Assembly (NCBI GenBank): GCA_947503245.1
Contig: CANNCV010000001.1
Location: 1,859,501 to 1,923,500 of the forward strand
DNA: 64,000 nt
Direction: 5' to 3'
From: an uncultured Sphingomonadaceae bacterium
GTDB lineage: Bacteria; Pseudomonadota; Alphaproteobacteria; Sphingomonadales; Sphingomonadaceae
In this document: in pieces, positions 7,356 to 17,239 of the stretch
Numbering within the stretch: the first letter of the stretch is position 1
Layout: each line of letters opens with the position of its first letter
Notes under the pieces: model-generated
The model's input: only the letters and a program-made list of their open reading frames with translations
Database searches by the model: none
Told to the model about the DNA's origin: nothing
Translations under genes and position numbers: made by a program

Positions 7356-8536
7356 TGCCTGAGGATAAAAAATTGGTGAAAAAATCCAATTTGGTACAGT
7401 CGGAAACAATCTGCGCTACCGCCTCGGTGGGTGAAGATAGCAACCACGGCGCCATATCATTGCCAATCTATATGGCAGTCAACTATGCTTGGGACAATCC
7501 GCGAGAGAAGCCTTTGCATGACTATTCCCGGCGGACCAATCCCAGCCGGGATGCTTTGGAACGGATGCTTGCGGAACTTGAAGGTGCAGCAAAAGGCGTT
7601 GTAGTATCGTCCGGCATGGCAGCGCTTAATCTGGTGCTCAACCTGGTTAAGCCTGGCGATCTGGTCGTCGCGCCGCATGATTGTTATGGCGGTACGCATC
7701 GCCTATACACGGCGAGACATAAACAAGGCCATTGCGATATGGTTTTCGTCGACCAGACCGATGCAGCTGCACTGGATGCTGTTTTTGCGCGTTCACCGAA
7801 AATGGTAATAATAGAAACGCCCAGCAATCCATTGCTGCGTGTGACAGATATTGCAGATATTGTTAACAGAGCCCGCAAATGCGGCGCTCTGGTTGTGGCA
7901 GACAATACATTTTTGTCACCAATACTTCAGCAGCCTCTCAATCTAGGCTGTGATATTGTTATTCATTCAACCACCAAATACATTAACGGACATAGTGATG
8001 TTGTAGGCGGTGCAGTTTTGGCGCGCGATGCTGAACTGGGTGAGGAGCTGCAATGGTGGGCAAATTGCACAGGTGTCACTGGCGCTGCATTTGATGCGTT
8101 TCTGACTATGCGTGGTGCACGCAGCTTATCAGCGAGATTGTTACAACAGCAATCCAGCGCTGGTGCTCTTGTTGAGAGACTGGCGTCAGATAATAGGGTT
8201 AAGCAGATATTCTATCCTGGCCTGACCAGTCATAAAGGGCATGACATTGCCAAAAGACAGCAAAAGGGCTTTGGAGCATTGTTCAGCGCAGAATTTGCTG
8301 ATGATGTTGATGTCTATGCACTGCTGGAAAATTTGAAGATTTTTACCATTGCTGAGTCATTAGGTGGCTTTGAAAGCTTGGTATGTCTGCCTGCGTCAAT
8401 GACGCATGCTGGCATGGCACCCGAAGCGCGAAAAACAGCCGGATTGGGCGACAATTTGGTTAGATTCGCTATAGGACTGGAGCATGTGGATGACCTTTTG
8501 GAGGACATCTCCCAAGCGCTTGAAAAGGCAGTTTAA
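7355..8536 (+). CDS. metB: Cystathionine gamma-synthase
   Basis: The PLP enzyme joins an activated homoserine ester with cysteine to give cystathionine. It has 393 residues, the normal length. The Cys/Met-metabolism family features are visible: the SSGMAALNLVL loop, APHDCYGG (as in E. coli MetB), ETPSNPLLRVTDIA, ADNTFLSP, and the PLP lysine in HSTTKYINGHSDVVGG (Lys208). The C-terminal SLGGFESLVCLPASMTH and GLGDNLVRFAIGLEH are also typical. It is translationally coupled to metX (TAATG). O-succinylhomoserine sulfhydrylase (metZ) is a related possibility, but the motif details favour MetB. Confidence 0.88.
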   Translation: MPEDKKLVKKSNLVQSETICATASVGEDSNHGAISLPIYMAVNYAWDNPREKPLHDYSRRTNPSRDALERMLAELEGAAKGVVVSSGMAALNLVLNLVKPGDLVVAPHDCYGGTHRLYTARHKQGHCDMVFVDQTDAAALDAVFARSPKMVIIETPSNPLLRVTDIADIVNRARKCGALVVADNTFLSPILQQPLNLGCDIVIHSTTKYINGHSDVVGGAVLARDAELGEELQWWANCTGVTGAAFDAFLTMRGARSLSARLLQQQSSAGALVERLASDNRVKQIFYPGLTSHKGHDIAKRQQKGFGALFSAEFADDVDVYALLENLKIFTIAESLGGFESLVCLPASMTHAGMAPEARKTAGLGDNLVRFAIGLEHVDDLLEDISQALEKAV

Positions 8537-8563
8537 GCAAGGGGGATACTGATATTTGCGAGA

Positions 8564-9025
8564 TTAGGACGTGCTTTCTATCCGATCGGCCATATCTTCA
8601 ATGCGCGCTGCAAGCTTATCCAGCGCTTTGACAGCATTCGCAATCATCGCATCGTTTACAACATTGCCCATAAGATCTGGTTCAGCTGCTGAAACGGCTT
8701 CACTTGGATTAGTGGCTGCAGTTTCAACCTGAGTGTCAGCAGACTTACTCTCGGCCAGTTTTTGTTCGCTGTCTTTGACAGCTTTCACTGCTTTCGTGAG
8801 AGCTTTTTCACTTTTCTTGATATCAGCTTCAGCCTCCAGCAAGGCATCAGCCAACAACAAACCACCAAATAGCAACCCTCTAATTTCTGTGACGGATTGC
8901 CCATTTGTCGCTTCACTGATCTTCACATCGAGAGATTTTGCGAGGGCAAAGGCGTGATCTTCTTCGCCATCTCCGCAAGTGATAGGGTAATTTCTACCGG
9001 CAATATGCAGCGTAATATTAGCCAT
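8564..9025 (-). CDS. zapA: Cell division protein ZapA
   Basis: ZapA bundles FtsZ filaments at the division site. The N-terminal domain (MANITLHIAGRNYPI ... EEDHAFALAKSLDVKI) matches the family. It continues into a helical coiled-coil region with an Ala/Glu/Lys-rich stretch (about residues 60-115) and a C-terminal helix. At 153 residues it is longer than the roughly 100-residue E. coli protein, mainly by a linker. ATG 9025 is chosen over 9043 because it begins the conserved beta strand. It overlaps the small upstream gene by 8 bp. The metB gene is convergent with it. Confidence 0.87.
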   Translation of the reverse strand: MANITLHIAGRNYPITCGDGEEDHAFALAKSLDVKISEATNGQSVTEIRGLLFGGLLLADALLEAEADIKKSEKALTKAVKAVKDSEQKLAESKSADTQVETAATNPSEAVSAAEPDLMGNVVNDAMIANAVKALDKLAARIEDMADRIESTS

Positions 9026-9230
9026 TTTGCTTATCACCAGCATTTGTCATCATATCTATGCGGGCAATAGCATCTTCCGCGGCCTTGCGCAGACGATCAT
9101 AATCCGCGAACAAAGGATGCTCCTGTTTCGGCACGGATGCGCCTGCCAGACTATTTTCCAATCGGCTGATGGCACGTTCCATTCTGCCGATAACCAGTAT
9201 CAGATCATCTTGTCCCATATCCATTCTCAT
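9018..9230 (-). CDS. Small coiled-coil protein upstream of zapA
   Basis: A 70-residue protein starts MRMDMGQDDLILVIG. The middle is an amphipathic helix (GRMERAISRLENSLA) and the C-terminal half is another (ADYDRLRKAAEDAIARIDMM). Overlap of 8 bp with zapA indicates co-expression, so a division-related partner is plausible. The start is uncertain: ATG at 9224 or 9230 precedes the conserved-looking part, whereas 9275 adds a non-conserved extension. The family was not recognised. Confidence 0.7.
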   Translation of the reverse strand: MRMDMGQDDLILVIGRMERAISRLENSLAGASVPKQEHPLFADYDRLRKAAEDAIARIDMMTNAGDKQNG

Positions 9231-9387
9231 AATCAAAATATGAGCCGAGTCCAATGTTCTGCAAAAAATGCCCAATATTGGCTAAGAATAAGGGGTTGAT
9301 AACTTGACGCTGGACGCTGAGCCTTTCAAAGGAGCTTGGTATATTTCGAATCAATGCATTGCGGTCTTTGCCGAGAGAAAATAAACT

Positions 9388-11382
9388 ATGAATGCCAATC
9401 AGATAGTAGATAAGCCGACTTCAGAAGAGCTGACGCAAGCGGCAAATGCCATTCGGGCATTGTCTATGGATGCCGTAGAGAAAGCCAATTCAGGTCATCC
9501 GGGCATGCCCATGGGTATGGCGGATGTCGCAACGGTGCTGTTTCAGGAATATCTGAAATATGACCCGCAGAACCCAGATTGGGCCGATCGGGACCGATTT
9601 GTTCTGTCCGCTGGCCATGGTTCGATGCTGATCTATGCATTGCTGCACCTTACCGGATATGCCAGCCCTACAATTGAGGATATTCGTAATTTCCGTCAAT
9701 TGGGCAGTCCTTGTGCCGGGCACCCAGAGAATTTTGAACTTGCTGGCGTTGAATCAACTACAGGGCCATTAGGGCAGGGGCTTGCTATGGCAGTCGGCAT
9801 GGCCATTGCCGAACGGCACCTTAATGCGCATTTTGGTGATGATATTGTAGATCACCATTGCTGGGTCATAGCCGGTGACGGTTGCTTGATGGAAGGTATC
9901 AATCACGAAGCTATCGGCATTGCAGGTCATCTGGGCCTTGGCCGCTTGAACGTCCTTTGGGATGACAACAAAATCACCATTGACGGCGCTACGGACCTCT
10001 CAACCAGTGAAGACATTCTCGCGCGCTATGCTGCTACAGGCTGGCATGTGGTAAGCTGTGACGGACATGATTTTGACGATATCCGTAAAGCTATGGCGGA
10101 AGCAAAAGCTGACCCGCGCCCATCGCTGATCGCCTGTGCAACCATTATCGGTAAAGGTTCACCTAATAAGCAGGGCACATCCGCAACCCATGGTGCTCCT
10201 TTAGGTGAGAAGGAAATATCTGCTGCACGGGCTGCACTGGATTGGCAACACGCTCCATTTGTGGTGCCGGATGATATTGCTGAGCAATGGAAAACAGCCG
10301 GTGCACGCGGCAATGGCGACTATATGGCGTGGCAGGAACGGCTCGATGGTCATTCGGAAAAAGATGAATTCTTGCGCCGCATGGCGGGTGAATTACCAGA
10401 GCGCTATGGTCTGCGCCGCCACATTGATGGTTTGATTAGCCAGCCGCAAAAAGTGGCAACCCGCAAAGCATCAGAGCTGGCCCTGACAGCCATCAACACC
10501 CATCTGCCAGAGACAATTGGCGGTTCAGCCGATTTGACAGGTTCTAACAACACCAAGACCGGAGCATTGGACAATCTGACCAGTGACAATCTGGGTGGCC
10601 GTTATGTGAATTACGGTATTCGTGAATTTGGCATGGCAGCGGCTATGAACGGCATGGCGCTGCATGGCGGTGTTATACCTTATGGCGGTACATTCTTGGT
10701 CTTTACCGATTATTGCCGTGCCGCAATCCGCTTATCGGCTATTCAACATCAACGCGTTGTCTATGTTATGACGCATGACAGTATTGGCCTTGGTGAAGAT
10801 GGACCGACCCACCAGCCGGTAGAACATGTAATGAGCTTGCGCATGATGCCCGGTGTTGATGTTCTGCGTCCTGCTGATGCAGTAGAGACAGCGGAATGCT
10901 GGGACATGGCACTGCGCAAAAATGACGGACCGAGCATATTGGCGCTAACCCGTCAGGGTTTGCCGCAATTCCGTTTGGAACCGAGCGAAGAAAATCGCTG
11001 TGAAAAAGGTGCTTACCGCGTCAAAGTTGCTGGTCATGCGCGGCAATTGGTTATTGTCGCAACCGGCTCTGAAGTAGCTCTTGCGCTTGAAACTGCTGAA
11101 TTGCTAGAACAAAATACTATCGGCTGTGACGTAGTGTCTATGCCAAGCTGGCGGCATTTTGACGAACAAAGCGCCGAATATCGCGATGAAATTCTGCCCA
11201 AAGATGTGCGTAAAGTTTCTATCGAAGCTGGCGTAACATTGGGATGGGAACGCTATATTGGCAGTGACGGGCTAAGTTTCGGCATTGATAGCTTTGGCGC
11301 CTCCGCTCCAGCATCTGACTTGTTTGAGCATTTCGGTTTGACCGCTGAAGCTATTGCCAACAAAATTCGCGAAGACATTTAA
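9388..11382 (+). CDS. tkt: Transketolase
   Basis: The thiamine-diphosphate enzyme transfers two-carbon units in the pentose phosphate pathway and supplies erythrose-4-phosphate. The 664-residue length is typical. An N-terminal ANSGHPGMPMG, the TPP-binding GDGCLMEGINHEA followed by LGRLNVLWDDNKITIDG, a central pyrimidine-binding domain (REFGMAAAMNGMALHGG ... THDSIGLGEDGPTHQPVEH) and a C-terminal domain are all present. It opens a carbon operon with gap, pgk and fda. The tkt-gap spacing is about 40 bp and gap has its own AGGAG. Confidence 0.97.
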   Translation: MNANQIVDKPTSEELTQAANAIRALSMDAVEKANSGHPGMPMGMADVATVLFQEYLKYDPQNPDWADRDRFVLSAGHGSMLIYALLHLTGYASPTIEDIRNFRQLGSPCAGHPENFELAGVESTTGPLGQGLAMAVGMAIAERHLNAHFGDDIVDHHCWVIAGDGCLMEGINHEAIGIAGHLGLGRLNVLWDDNKITIDGATDLSTSEDILARYAATGWHVVSCDGHDFDDIRKAMAEAKADPRPSLIACATIIGKGSPNKQGTSATHGAPLGEKEISAARAALDWQHAPFVVPDDIAEQWKTAGARGNGDYMAWQERLDGHSEKDEFLRRMAGELPERYGLRRHIDGLISQPQKVATRKASELALTAINTHLPETIGGSADLTGSNNTKTGALDNLTSDNLGGRYVNYGIREFGMAAAMNGMALHGGVIPYGGTFLVFTDYCRAAIRLSAIQHQRVVYVMTHDSIGLGEDGPTHQPVEHVMSLRMMPGVDVLRPADAVETAECWDMALRKNDGPSILALTRQGLPQFRLEPSEENRCEKGAYRVKVAGHARQLVIVATGSEVALALETAELLEQNTIGCDVVSMPSWRHFDEQSAEYRDEILPKDVRKVSIEAGVTLGWERYIGSDGLSFGIDSFGASAPASDLFEHFGLTAEAIANKIREDI

Positions 11383-11423
11383 TTCTTGGAATGGGAAAGC
11401 CCGTTCGAATTTAGGAGAATCAC

Positions 11424-12431
11424 ATGACAACCAAAGTAGCAATTAACGGTTTTGGACGCATTGGACGATTGGTCGCTCGCGCGATTTTGGAGCGTCCCGA
11501 TTGCGGGCTTGACCTGGTCGCCATCAACGATCTTGCCGATGCGAAGGCTAATGCTTTGCTATTTGCGTATGATTCTATTCATGGACGTTTTAATGGTGAT
11601 GTCACTGCTGAAGGCGATGCAATCATTGTTGATGGCAAGCGCATTGCTGTCACGTCTGAGCGCGAACCTGGCAATCTGCCACATGGTGCAATGGGCGTGG
11701 ATATCGTCTTGGAATGTACAGGCTTTTTTCAATCAAAAGACGCATCTCAGCCGCATATTGACGCTGGTGCAAAACGCGTTCTTATTTCCGCGCCTGCAAA
11801 AGGCGATCTGAAAACGGTCGTTTATGGCGTGAACCATGACATTTTGACGGCGGATGATGCCATTGTATCCAATGCTAGCTGTACAACAAACTGCTTGGCG
11901 CCGGTTGCCAAGGTGCTGAATGATGCTGTTGGCATTGAGCGCGGCTTTATGACCACCATTCACAGCTATACCAATGACCAACGTATGCTGGACCAAATGC
12001 ACAGCGATATGCGCCGTGCTCGTGCCGGTGCTGCCAATATTATACCCACTACAACGGGCGCAGCGCGCGCTGTTGGTCTGGTTCTGCCAGAACTTAATGG
12101 CAAGCTTGATGGCTCGTCTGTGCGTGTGCCGACACCCAATGTGAGTCTGGTTGACCTTGTTTTCACACCGCTGCGTGAAACAAGTGCTGAAGAAATCAAC
12201 AACGCACTGAAAGCTGCTGCAGAAGGCTCGATGAAAGGCGTGCTGGTCTTTGAAGACAAGCCATTGGTATCAAGTGATTTTAATCATCAAGCGGCGAGCT
12301 CATCAGTCGATAGCTTGGAAACTAGTGTGATGGACGGCAAATTGGTGCGCGTTGTTAGCTGGTATGACAATGAATGGGGTTTTTCCAACCGCATGATTGA
12401 TACAGCAAAGGTAATGGCTGGTCTGATCTAA
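11424..12431 (+). CDS. gap: Glyceraldehyde-3-phosphate dehydrogenase, type I
   Basis: The enzyme oxidises glyceraldehyde-3-phosphate to 1,3-bisphosphoglycerate with NAD(P)+. Its 335 residues contain the Rossmann start INGFGRIGRLVAR, the catalytic SNASCTTNCLAP (Cys153), His180 in TTIHSYTNDQ, and the C-terminal VSWYDNEWGFSNRM. The cofactor preference cannot be settled by eye. It lies between tkt and pgk, as expected for a glycolysis/pentose operon in this group. Confidence 0.97.
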   Translation: MTTKVAINGFGRIGRLVARAILERPDCGLDLVAINDLADAKANALLFAYDSIHGRFNGDVTAEGDAIIVDGKRIAVTSEREPGNLPHGAMGVDIVLECTGFFQSKDASQPHIDAGAKRVLISAPAKGDLKTVVYGVNHDILTADDAIVSNASCTTNCLAPVAKVLNDAVGIERGFMTTIHSYTNDQRMLDQMHSDMRRARAGAANIIPTTTGAARAVGLVLPELNGKLDGSSVRVPTPNVSLVDLVFTPLRETSAEEINNALKAAAEGSMKGVLVFEDKPLVSSDFNHQAASSSVDSLETSVMDGKLVRVVSWYDNEWGFSNRMIDTAKVMAGLI

Positions 12432-12491
12432 GGTTAGCTTTGTCTAGCGCGGCAACAATAATTTTAGCGAAATTGTAAAGACAGGAACATC

Positions 12492-13679
12492 ATGGGACGC
12501 GGGTTCAAAACACTGGACGATATGGGCAATATTGCGGGTAAGACCGTCTTTGTCCGCGTTGATCTCAATGTACCTATGGCGGAAGGCAAAGTAACAGATG
12601 ATACGCGATTGCGTTCAACTGTTCCGACCATCAGTGAATTGTCTGACAATGGAGCAAAAGTCCTGTTGTTGGCACATTTTGGCCGCCCCAAGGGCAAGGT
12701 CGACATGGCATATTCGCTAGAGCCTGTTGTCCCTGCACTGCAGGCTGTTTTGGGCCGCAATGTCGGCTTTATGCAGCGCCCTGGCACTGATGCGATTGCG
12801 GCATTAGCCGATGGCAGTGTAACGGTTGTTGAAAATAGCCGTTTTGCCGCTGGTGAAGAGGCTAATGATCCTGCGATGGCAAAGATGCTGGCTGGTTTTG
12901 CCGATGCTTATGTCAATGATGCCTTCTCTGCGGCCCATCGCGCTCATGTCACGACTGAAGGGCTTACGCACTATCTGCCAGCCTATGCCGGCCGCGCAAT
13001 GGAAGCAGAACTGAATGCGCTGGATAAGGCCTTGGGCTCACCCCAGCATCCCGTCGCGGCTGTTGTTGGCGGCGCAAAAGTGTCTTCCAAACTTGATGTA
13101 TTACAGCATCTGGTCACAAAGGTTGACCATCTGATTATCGGTGGCGGGATGGCCAACACATTTCTGGCTGCGAGAGGCGTTGATGTTGGCAAATCACTTT
13201 GTGAGCATGATCTTGCTGATACAGCCAATGCAATATTGGAAGCTGCGGATACAGCCTCTTGTACGGTACATCTGCCTTATGATGTTGTTGTCGCAGAAGA
13301 ATTTGCCGCAAATGCCCCTAGCAAAACCGTGAATGTTCACGAAGTGGGTGCCAATGAGATGATATTGGATATTGGCGAAGCTGCGGTTGAGGCGCTTTCC
13401 GATGTACTGAAAACATGCCGCACATTGGTTTGGAATGGTCCATTAGGCGCATTTGAAATTCCGCCTTTTGACCGCGCTACTGTCGCGCTGGCACAAACTG
13501 CGGCAGCATTGGCCAAAGAAGGGCAGTTGGTGAGCGTTGCTGGCGGTGGTGACACCGTCGCTGCATTGAACCACGCCAATGCTGCTGATGATTTTACCTT
13601 TGTCTCTACTGCTGGCGGCGCTTTTCTCGAATGGATGGAAGGCAAGGACCTTCCAGGGATAACGGCCCTGCAAGAATGA
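12492..13679 (+). CDS. pgk: Phosphoglycerate kinase
   Basis: The enzyme makes ATP and 3-phosphoglycerate from 1,3-bisphosphoglycerate. The 395-residue protein has the N-terminal [10 protein letters not shown] signature, the HFGRPKG segment, [14 protein letters not shown] and GGGMANTFL in the hinge region, and the nucleotide-binding [11 protein letters not shown] and [11 protein letters not shown] in the C-terminal domain. AGACAGGAAC lies just before the ATG. Its stop overlaps the next gene by 4 bp. Confidence 0.97.
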   Translation: MGRGFKTLDDMGNIAGKTVFVRVDLNVPMAEGKVTDDTRLRSTVPTISELSDNGAKVLLLAHFGRPKGKVDMAYSLEPVVPALQAVLGRNVGFMQRPGTDAIAALADGSVTVVENSRFAAGEEANDPAMAKMLAGFADAYVNDAFSAAHRAHVTTEGLTHYLPAYAGRAMEAELNALDKALGSPQHPVAAVVGGAKVSSKLDVLQHLVTKVDHLIIGGGMANTFLAARGVDVGKSLCEHDLADTANAILEAADTASCTVHLPYDVVVAEEFAANAPSKTVNVHEVGANEMILDIGEAAVEALSDVLKTCRTLVWNGPLGAFEIPPFDRATVALAQTAAALAKEGQLVSVAGGGDTVAALNHANAADDFTFVSTAGGAFLEWMEGKDLPGITALQE

Positions 13680-14188
13680 TTATTCGGGCAATCCAACCGG
13701 GCGACCGAATGGCCATTGCCGATATTCACACTCTAAACTGGCAACAAAGTTACCGCTACCAAATGCCAGTGGATTTTCTGGATAATGACTTGCCGCAACA
13801 AATGCGGGAATATTGGCAGGGCAGACAGATTAATGATGATGACATTGTTCTGGTTGCCGAAGATAATGACAAAATAATTGGTTTTGCTGCTGCCTGGCAT
13901 GCAGAACCATTATATCTGGATAATCTCCATGTGGTGGAGGCTTTCCGTTCTCATGGCCTAGGGCGTAGGCTAATGGGAGAGATTGCTAAGCAGGGCGCGG
14001 AAAATGGTTGTAAAGCAATCGACCTGCATGTCGTCATAGGTAATGAAAGGGCGGAAAAGCTCTACCTTGCTTTGGGCGGAGTTATCACAGCAACCGAAGA
14101 TAAACCATTATCGGGTATTGCAGTCCCGCACTACCGGATCAGCTGGCCCGACATTAGAACACTTATTGCAAAAACCACAGCCAAATAG
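13676..14188 (+). CDS. GNAT family N-acetyltransferase
   Basis: The 170-residue protein starts [18 protein letters not shown] at an ATG overlapping the pgk stop (ATGA). It has the GNAT fold: strand IIGFAAAWH, then [24 protein letters not shown] (the acetyl-CoA-binding V-x6-R-x2-G-x-G/R segment, about residues 80-103) and [14 protein letters not shown]. The substrate is unknown. Its place between pgk and fda suggests only co-expression. Confidence 0.85.
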   Translation: MIIRAIQPGDRMAIADIHTLNWQQSYRYQMPVDFLDNDLPQQMREYWQGRQINDDDIVLVAEDNDKIIGFAAAWHAEPLYLDNLHVVEAFRSHGLGRRLMGEIAKQGAENGCKAIDLHVVIGNERAEKLYLALGGVITATEDKPLSGIAVPHYRISWPDIRTLIAKTTAK

Positions 14189-14200
14189 AGGTATATAACA

Positions 14201-15088
14201 ATGTACACACCAGAAATGCTGGACAAAATCGAAAATGGATCAGGTTTTATTGCTGCACTCGATCAGAGTGGTGGGTCCACACCTCGTGCGCTTAAAGGCT
14301 TTGGTATTGAAAGCGATGCCTATAGCAATGATGATGAAATGTTTGCACTGATCCATGAGATGCGTAGTCGTATTATCACATCGCCGAGCTTCAATGGCGA
14401 TAAGGTTCTTGGCGCTATTTTGTTTGAGCGTACCATGGACGGCGAAGCAAATGGTAAGGAAGTTCCTGCTTTATTGTGGGAGCGCGGCATCGTACCTTTT
14501 TTGAAAGTCGATAAAGGCTTGGAGGATGAAAGCGACGGCGTGCAAATGATGAAGCCAATGCCCGAACTCGATGCTTTGTTGGAGCGTGGCAATTCTCGCG
14601 GTGTCTTTGGAACCAAAATGCGCTCGGTCATCAATTCGGCTTCACAAAGCGGAATGACAGCTATTGTTGAACAGCAATTTGCTGTTGCAAACCAGATTAT
14701 TGACCATGGATTGATGCCGATTATCGAACCTGAAGTGAATATCAAAAGCGACACGAGAGGCGCATGCGACAGCCTTTTGCGCGACGCTATCATGGCTGAA
14801 CTGGATAAGCAGGACGCAGATCGCAAAGTGATGCTGAAACTTTCTATCCCAGAGCAAGCCGGGCTCTACAATGATCTCGCAAAGCACCCCAAAGTTTCCC
14901 GCATGGTCGCGCTTTCAGGTGGTTTTTCACGCCAGGACGCGTGTGAACAGCTGGCGCAAAATCCAGGCATGATTGCCAGCTTCTCACGCGCTTTGCTTGA
15001 AGATTTACGTCAACAGATGGACGATGAAACATTCGATGCAGCTTTGGCCGAAGCGATTGACCAGATTTACGCAGCATCGAACTGTTAA
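14201..15088 (+). CDS. fda: Fructose-bisphosphate aldolase, class I
   Basis: This aldolase cleaves fructose-1,6-bisphosphate through a Schiff base rather than a metal. The 295-residue protein has FIAALDQSGGSTPRAL near the N-terminus, GILFE-like segment GAILFERTMD, IIEPEVNIKS (about residues 174-183) and the probable Schiff-base lysine in RKVMLKLSIP (Lys213). These mark the fructose-bisphosphate aldolase class 1 (FDA type) family. It is separated from the GNAT gene by 12 bp and from thiE by 6 bp. Confidence 0.93.
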   Translation: MYTPEMLDKIENGSGFIAALDQSGGSTPRALKGFGIESDAYSNDDEMFALIHEMRSRIITSPSFNGDKVLGAILFERTMDGEANGKEVPALLWERGIVPFLKVDKGLEDESDGVQMMKPMPELDALLERGNSRGVFGTKMRSVINSASQSGMTAIVEQQFAVANQIIDHGLMPIIEPEVNIKSDTRGACDSLLRDAIMAELDKQDADRKVMLKLSIPEQAGLYNDLAKHPKVSRMVALSGGFSRQDACEQLAQNPGMIASFSRALLEDLRQQMDDETFDAALAEAIDQIYAASNC

Positions 15089-15094
15089 TCATCT

Positions 15095-15730
15095 ATGACA
15101 ACAGGCTGCCAACTCTACCTAATATCACCGCTCGATGTTGATGGTGACTTTCCGCAAAGATTAGAAGCTGCTTTGTCTGCAAAGCATGTCGCGGCATTCC
15201 AGTTTCGTGTGAAGGGCAAAGATCAGCATGAAGCTGCGCGACTTGCCGCACCTTTGCAGGAAATTTGCGCCAAATATGATGTGGCCTTTGTCGTAAATGA
15301 CGATGTTGCACTCGCCAAAAGGCTGGGCGCAGATGGCGTGCATTTGGGGCAGGGCGATGGTGATGTACGCGAAGCACGTCAGGAATTGGGCAAAGATGTT
15401 CAAATTGGTGTGACATGTCATGACAGCCGTCACTTTGCCTTAGAAGCCGGCGAGGCAGGCGCCGATTATGTGGCCTTTGGTGCTTTTTATCCCAGCAGCA
15501 CAAAAGATACGCCTTATATTGCCGATCTTGAATTGCTGCGCTGGTGGTCTGCTATGTTGGAGATCCCCAGCGTGGCCATAGGCGGCATTACTGCAGATAA
15601 TGCCGGACCGATAATTGAGGCTGGTGCTGATTTTATAGCTATTAGTGGCGCTATTTGGAATGCAAAAGACGGCCCTGCAAAGGCGGTTGAGGTAATTGCC
15701 AATCGCTTATCCAAAGATGCAGAGGTTTAA
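15095..15730 (+). CDS. thiE: Thiamine phosphate synthase
   Basis: ThiE couples HMP-pyrophosphate and thiazole phosphate to thiamine phosphate. The TIM-barrel protein of 211 residues shows QFRVKGKD, FVVNDDVALAKRLGADGVHLGQGD, GVTCHDSRHFALEAGEAGADYVAFGAFYP and PSVAIGGITADNAGPIIEAGADFIAIS, the standard phosphate- and substrate-binding segments. It is the last gene of the tkt-to-thiE run. Transketolase, the first gene, needs the thiamine diphosphate this pathway makes. Confidence 0.93.
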   Translation: MTTGCQLYLISPLDVDGDFPQRLEAALSAKHVAAFQFRVKGKDQHEAARLAAPLQEICAKYDVAFVVNDDVALAKRLGADGVHLGQGDGDVREARQELGKDVQIGVTCHDSRHFALEAGEAGADYVAFGAFYPSSTKDTPYIADLELLRWWSAMLEIPSVAIGGITADNAGPIIEAGADFIAISGAIWNAKDGPAKAVEVIANRLSKDAEV

Positions 15731-15963
15731 GCAGCCTTGGCTTGACTGATTGAACTTATATAACGTGCCTGAAAACCCTTAACTTCCTTGGTAATCAGCT
15801 TCCATTTGTTCGAACTGTCTTTGCGTTCGGGCGTGCTGGAGACCATGCATCCAAAATAGCCTGCGGCTAATGCATAGGGCGGCCGAACAGTGAGATTATC
15901 AGAAGTGCTAATGATGTAATGCTCTGCCAAATCGCTATGACATCCATATATTTTCGACAACAT
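15727..15963 (-). CDS. Hypothetical protein, 78 residues
   Basis: A small reading frame ends 4 bp inside the 3' end of thiE on the opposite strand. ATG 15963 is chosen because GAGG stands about 9 nt upstream; the longer frame to 16098 has no better site. The product (MLSKIYGCHSDLAEHYI ... RPPYALAAGYFGCMV ... WKLITKEVKGFQARYIS) has no signal peptide or membrane segment and was not recognised. Its reality rests on the ribosome site and plausible composition only. Confidence 0.5.
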   Translation of the reverse strand: MLSKIYGCHSDLAEHYIISTSDNLTVRPPYALAAGYFGCMVSSTPERKDSSNKWKLITKEVKGFQARYISSISQAKAA

Positions 15964-16212
15964 GGTTTTTCCCTCAAACTGCTCTGTCAAATGATTATGG
16001 TGACCTGATAGCACCGAAACTTTGTCTCTGATTGCATTAAACGGACATAATTTTACAAAATCTAACATTGTGTTCTTCAACTTTGGTTTGATCAGCATTT
16101 ATCTCTATAGCGGTTTCCTTGCACTAGGCCTTGCCTTAGCCATCGACCGTGTATAGACGCGCATCAGGCCCGTTTTGACCATCAGGGCAACATAAAGCGG
16201 AAAGCATATATT

Positions 16213-16776
16213 ATGAAAATAAGCGGTGTTGATATTCGCCCTGGCAATATTTTGGAATATGAGAATGGCCTTTGGAAAGTGGCCAAGATCCAGCATACCC
16301 AACCTGGCAAAGGCGGGGCATATATGCAGGTTGAAATGAAGAACCTAATGGATGGTCGCAAAACCAATGTCCGCTTTCGCTCGGCCGATACGGTCGAAAA
16401 AGTACGGCTTGATACCAAAGATTTCCAATATCTTTATGCTGATGGCGATATGCTGATCTTCATGGATCAGGAAAGCTATGAGCAAATTAACCTACCCATT
16501 GACCTTTTGGGAGATGCTGCAGCATTTTTGCAGGACGGTATGCAGGTTATGTTGGAATTATATGAAGAAAAACCGATTTCCGTGCAGTTACCCGAGCAAG
16601 TTGAAGCAGAGATCGTAGAAGCCGACGCTGTTGTAAAAGGTCAAACAGCGTCATCAAGCTATAAACCGGCAGTTCTCGACAATGGCGTGCGCATCATGGT
16701 GCCGCCGCATATTGGTAGCGGCACGCGTATCCTGGTTGATGTTTATGAACGCACCTATGTTGGTAAGGCGGGCTAA
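16213..16776 (+). CDS. efp: Elongation factor P
   Basis: EF-P binds ribosomes stalled at polyproline stretches and helps peptide bond formation. The 187-residue protein has three beta-barrel domains, the N-terminal KOW-like part with [17 protein letters not shown] (Lys33 at the loop tip that is modified in many bacteria), and the C-terminal signature [26 protein letters not shown]. About 250 bp of non-coding sequence upstream should hold its promoter. Confidence 0.96.
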   Translation: MKISGVDIRPGNILEYENGLWKVAKIQHTQPGKGGAYMQVEMKNLMDGRKTNVRFRSADTVEKVRLDTKDFQYLYADGDMLIFMDQESYEQINLPIDLLGDAAAFLQDGMQVMLELYEEKPISVQLPEQVEAEIVEADAVVKGQTASSSYKPAVLDNGVRIMVPPHIGSGTRILVDVYERTYVGKAG

Positions 16777-16780
16777 ACGA

Positions 16781-17239
16781 ATGACAAAGAAACCTTTTAA
16801 AAAAGTCGCTTTAATGGGGTGTGCACTTGCCCTGATAGCCATTCCCACCACTGTCATTGCTCAGGATACAACCGTAACTCCACCAGCGACAACAGTTCCT
16901 GCGGCTCCGCAGCAACCTGTTGATCCAGCGGAATTTCAACAAGCGATACGTTTGCTATCGATTATGAATGCCGCTTTCTCAAACACCAATGTCAATGAAG
17001 TGACAAAGGCCAAATTGTTTGACTGCATGTTTTATAACTCGCTTCAGCAATTAAACTCTGGCGTCCAAACCACCTTTAAAGATAATCCAGAACTGTCATT
17101 TGATAACAATGTGCACCTTTTCAGGGTCGCCACTGCGATATGCGGCGTGACAGCCGAAGAGCTTGCAAAGCCCCCCGCAAATGCATCGGCGAACCCTCCG
17201 GCTCCTGCGCAGCCACAAGCTGAAACACCTGGCCGCTAA
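16781..17239 (+). CDS. Small exported protein, Pro/Ala-rich ends
   Basis: A 152-residue protein begins MTKKPFKKVALMGCALALI with a signal peptide cleaved near VIAQ (about residue 27). A Thr/Pro/Ala-rich linker follows, then a helical core (residues about 45-125) with three cysteines (KLFDCMFYNSL, TAICGVTAEEL) that could form a disulphide. The C-terminal tail is again Pro/Ala-rich. It lies 4 bp after efp and overlaps suhB by 1 bp, so it is part of an efp-X-suhB operon. The family was not recognised; periplasmic location is inferred. Confidence 0.72.
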   Translation: MTKKPFKKVALMGCALALIAIPTTVIAQDTTVTPPATTVPAAPQQPVDPAEFQQAIRLLSIMNAAFSNTNVNEVTKAKLFDCMFYNSLQQLNSGVQTTFKDNPELSFDNNVHLFRVATAICGVTAEELAKPPANASANPPAPAQPQAETPGR